DNA of 45,103 nt, from positions 1 to 45,103 of the forward strand of contig JAFARC010000003.1 of assembly GCA_019245755.1 (NCBI GenBank), read 5' to 3'. The stretch comes from Mycobacteriaceae bacterium. Lineage in GTDB: Bacteria > Actinomycetota > Actinomycetes > Mycobacteriales > Mycobacteriaceae. Under the pieces are notes generated by a model that saw nothing but the letters and a program-made list of their open reading frames with translations, was not told the DNA's origin and did not search any database. Both the position numbers and the translations under genes were made by a program. Of this stretch, positions 43,673 through 45,103 are shown piece by piece. Position 1 is the first letter of the stretch, and each line of letters begins with the position of its first letter.

Positions 43673-44220
43673 TCGTGAGAGTGGCTGCGCCGCTGTCGGC
43701 GGCCAGATATACGGTTGCATCCATGGAGAAACCAGCGGAGTTGGTGGGTCGTGCGCTGGTTGTCGTGGTCGACGACCGCACCGCCCACGGTGACGAAGAG
43801 GATCACAGCGGCCCGCTGGTCACTGAGCTCCTCTCCGAGGCGGGTTTCGTCGTCGACGGGGTCGTCGCGGTCGCGGCCGACGAGATTGAGATCCGTAACG
43901 CGCTGAACACCGCCGTCATCGGGGGAGTGGATCTGGTGGTGTCGGTCGGCGGCACCGGCGTCACACCACGGGACGTCACCCCGGAAGCCACCCGAGACAT
44001 TCTCGACCGAGAACTGCTCGGCATTTCCGAGGCGTTGCGGGCGTCAGGGCTGTCCGCCGGCATCACCGACGCGGGACTGTCCCGCGGCCTGGCCGGGATT
44101 TCGGGCAGCACCTTGGTGGTGAACCTGGCCGGTTCGCGGTACGCGGTGCGCGACGGCATGGCGACGCTCAATCCGCTGGCTACCCAGATCATCGGCCAGC
44201 TGTCGAGCCTGGAAATCTGA
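43669..44220 (+). CDS. moaB2: Molybdopterin-adenylyltransferase/MoaB-type protein
   Basis: 183 residues if it starts at the GTG at 43669, which overlaps the pepD stop by 4 bp. GTG at 43675 or ATG at 43723 are real alternatives, since the conserved region begins at ELVGRALVVVVDDRTAHGDE. MoCF-domain motifs are clear: VVSVGGTGVTPRDVTPEATRDIL and SGSTLVVNLAGSR. Binds molybdopterin and belongs to the MoaB/Mog family in molybdenum-cofactor maturation. Homologue of Rv0984, whose M. smegmatis or M. tuberculosis form has been linked to SigE/MprAB stress signalling by location. Confidence 0.92.
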   Translation: MIVRVAAPLSAARYTVASMEKPAELVGRALVVVVDDRTAHGDEEDHSGPLVTELLSEAGFVVDGVVAVAADEIEIRNALNTAVIGGVDLVVSVGGTGVTPRDVTPEATRDILDRELLGISEALRASGLSAGITDAGLSRGLAGISGSTLVVNLAGSRYAVRDGMATLNPLATQIIGQLSSLEI

Positions 44221-44305
44221 CCCCCCGTTCGACCCGGCGAGGCGACACCGCTGGCGGCCCGGCGCGGCGGTCGAGCATTAGCTGAACCGGGGAGAGCAAG
44301 CTCTA

Positions 44306-44333
44306 ACCAGCCGCGAGGACGGCTTCGGCTGGT
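44306..44333 (+). terminator. Inverted repeat after moaB2, possible terminator
   Basis: ACCAGCCG and CGGCTGGT form a perfect 8-bp stem with a 12-base loop, 85 bp after the moaB2 stop, followed by a mildly T-containing CACTTTCGTG. Candidate end of the mprA-moaB2 transcript. Confidence 0.4.
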
Positions 44334-44354
44334 CACTTTCGTGTGCACTTTCGT
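44334..44354 (+). repeat. Short direct repeat CACTTTCGT
   Basis: CACTTTCGT occurs at 44334-44342 and 44346-44354, offset 12 bp. It could be an activator site for the small gene downstream; no family is recognised. Confidence 0.4.
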
Positions 44355-44406
44355 CGCGGTCTGATGCGCGGCGTAACCTGGCGGAAACAGCAGTTCAGGG
44401 TATCAA

Positions 44407-44422
44407 TGTGATCTTCATCACA
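44407..44422. promoter_or_regulatory. Perfect CRP-type palindrome before the 52-residue gene
   Basis: TGTGATCTTCATCACA matches TGTGA-N6-TCACA exactly. Its last base touches the ribosome-binding site AGGAGGG, so bound regulator would block the early transcribed region. A TANNNT element (TAACCT, 44374-44379) lies upstream. Confidence 0.65.
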
Positions 44423-44428
44423 GGAGGG
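44422..44428 (+). promoter_or_regulatory. Strong ribosome-binding site fixing the small-gene start
   Basis: AGGAGGG, 7 bases before the GTG at 44436. This near-ideal site is the main reason to accept the short reading frame as a gene. Confidence 0.75.
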
Positions 44429-44435
44429 CTCGAGA

Positions 44436-44594
44436 GTGAGCGCCAAGCCCACGCCGGATCAGACGGCAGTTAATGAAGTGTTCGGCGTGGCGTTGCCTGC
44501 GTCGTCCTCAGACGACGTGGCCGCCGACCGCTGCGACGACGCCGCTGAACATGATCGGTGGCTGAGGGAAAACGTCCCCCCGCATCACCGTTGA
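44436..44594 (+). CDS. Small 52-residue protein, unknown function
   Basis: 52 residues, GTG at 44436 with a strong AGGAGGG seven bases upstream. The sequence is hydrophilic and acidic in the middle (SSDDVAADRCDDAAEHD), with one Cys and a C-terminal RWLRENVPPHHR. Short actinobacterial proteins ending in a Trp-x-Arg ... PPH-type tail are familiar from other genomes, which suggests a conserved family, but I cannot name it. It is not a membrane or secreted protein. A perfect CRP palindrome directly precedes its ribosome-binding site. Confidence 0.65.
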   Translation: MSAKPTPDQTAVNEVFGVALPASSSDDVAADRCDDAAEHDRWLRENVPPHHR

Positions 44595-44785
44595 CTGCCA
44601 TCCCCGCAGGCTGCGATATCATTCGCGGCAGCGCGCGGCAAAAATCCGCATAGCCGCGGCGCTGGCACCGGGACCCGCCACATCCGCCCAATCGGTCACA
44701 CCAGTCACTCGGGACGCATGCATGCGCACCGCCTTAGCAAACAACCCACTTCGCCGTTAGCGCGGCGGCGTTCTAGGCCTATCCG

Positions 44786-44814
44786 TTGCCGGGGTGATGC
44801 GGTGCCGTTATGTT
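44786..44814 (+). promoter_or_regulatory. Candidate housekeeping promoter for the MPT63-like gene
   Basis: TTGCCG (44786-44791), a 17-bp spacer, then TATGTT (44809-44814) matching TTGnnn-N17-TANNNT. The transcript would begin near 44821, giving a leader of about 148 bases. Confidence 0.45.
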
Positions 44815-44920
44815 CCTCGTGTCAACGATGAGCGAAGCGTAAGAGCGCCCTGTGAGCGTTCTCATTGGCGGTCTTGCGCCGTGTGGTGTCAGAGGTTGGG
44901 CCCAGCACGAATAACGGACT

Positions 44921-44948
44921 CGATGACCCGGCGATAGCCGGGTCATCG
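44921..44948 (+). repeat. Perfect 12-bp hairpin in the leader of the MPT63-like gene
   Basis: CGATGACCCGGC-GATA-GCCGGGTCATCG: twelve perfect base pairs and a GATA tetraloop. It ends 20 bp before the ATG at 44969 and just upstream of the AGGGAG ribosome-binding site. No U-tract follows. Confidence 0.8.
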
Positions 44949-44968
44949 TCGACACAGCTAGGGAGAAC

Positions 44969-45103
44969 ATGAAGGTCATCAGTCGGGTGCTCGTGGCACT
45001 CATCGCCGCTGTGGCGGCGTTGTTCGTGGGACACGGCACGTCTCACGCCGGGATGGACAACCAGCTGACGCTGGTTGACGGGGGAGGCGACACGCTCGAC
45101 ATC
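44969..45103 (+). CDS. Secreted MPT63/DUF1942-like protein (partial, C-terminus off the window)
   Basis: 45 codons are visible, ATG at 44969 with GGGAG about 5 bp upstream. A classic Sec signal peptide (MKVISRVLVALIAAVAALFV), with probable cleavage after SHA at residue ~27, is followed by GMDNQLTLVDGGGDTLDI. The mature start resembles the first strand of MPT63-family immunoglobulin-like secreted proteins (LxDxxG pattern), but only 18 mature residues are available, so the family call is tentative. No TM helix other than the signal is visible. Confidence 0.6.
   Translation, partial: MKVISRVLVALIAAVAALFVGHGTSHAGMDNQLTLVDGGGDTLDI

Larger units (their letters stand above)
44595..44968 (+). other. 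374-bp intergenic region with promoter and leader elements
   Basis: No coding potential is seen on either strand. It holds a candidate sigma-A promoter (44786-44814), a long leader with three GAGCG repeats (about 44833-44867), and a perfect hairpin (44921-44948). The first ~190 bp show nothing recognisable beyond a small CGCCG/CGGCG inverted repeat near 44752-44767. Confidence 0.6.

Noticed and set aside
44820..44825. Perfect TTGACA on the minus strand
   Set aside because: No -10 element lies 16-18 bp downstream and no minus-strand gene follows.

Overview
The window is high-GC, actinobacterial DNA from a non-tuberculous Mycobacterium. The gene content and order follow the M. tuberculosis Rv0941c-Rv0984 neighbourhood closely: fpg2, an SDR gene, pgi, chorismate mutase, uvrD1, an M23 peptidase, sucCD, an LLM oxidoreductase, a DUF5336-like protein, perM, purNH, a MoxR/VWA pair, a DUF1707 protein, echA7-fadE12-accA2-accD2-fadE13-AtuA-like, rpmF, mprAB, pepD and moaB2. 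It is not the M. tuberculosis complex. cobF and a full-length fpg2 are present, several M. tuberculosis genes of the interval (the Rv0960-0965 and csoR/ctpV blocks, mscL) are absent, and extra genes are inserted. These genome comparisons are from memory.

Left end (1-3373, minus strand): a compact signalling operon made of a stand-alone CheB methylesterase with a C-terminal zinc ribbon, a STAS-HATPase (partner-switching) protein, and a CheR-PAS protein that runs into a striking 42-bp-periodic coiled coil and off the window edge. No receptor, CheA or flagellar gene is nearby. Divergently follow a Tat/lipoprotein dienelactone-hydrolase-like enzyme, cobF, a small four-helix membrane protein, fpg2 and an SDR, facing pgi.

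Middle (9.3-30.9 kb): a succinate-semialdehyde-type dehydrogenase and an OafA/SGNH acyltransferase sit between pgi and the chorismate mutase gene. Then come uvrD1, a membrane protein with TSI[IL]RR motifs, an M23 envelope peptidase, sucCD with a near-perfect CRP site upstream, a cysteine-less thiolase-like protein coupled to sucD, and an LLM oxidoreductase whose start region carries a KstR-type operator. The Rv0954-like and PerM division-linked membrane proteins, purN-purH, and an AAA+/VWA pair follow. A relic of an OmpR-family response regulator lies in the gap after the DUF1707 protein.

Right part (31.1-45.1 kb): a tightly overlapped six-gene minus-strand acyl-CoA operon resembles the Atu (acyclic terpene / methyl-branched acyl-CoA) set: enoyl-CoA hydratase, two acyl-CoA dehydrogenases, biotin-dependent carboxylase alpha and beta subunits, and an AtuA-like protein. 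A TetR-style palindrome lies in its promoter, divergent from rpmF. The envelope-stress locus mprA-mprB-pepD-moaB2 carries two 8+3+8 MprA-type boxes. The window ends with a 52-residue small protein whose ribosome-binding site abuts a perfect CRP palindrome, and with the start of a secreted MPT63-like protein preceded by a long leader containing a perfect 12-bp hairpin.
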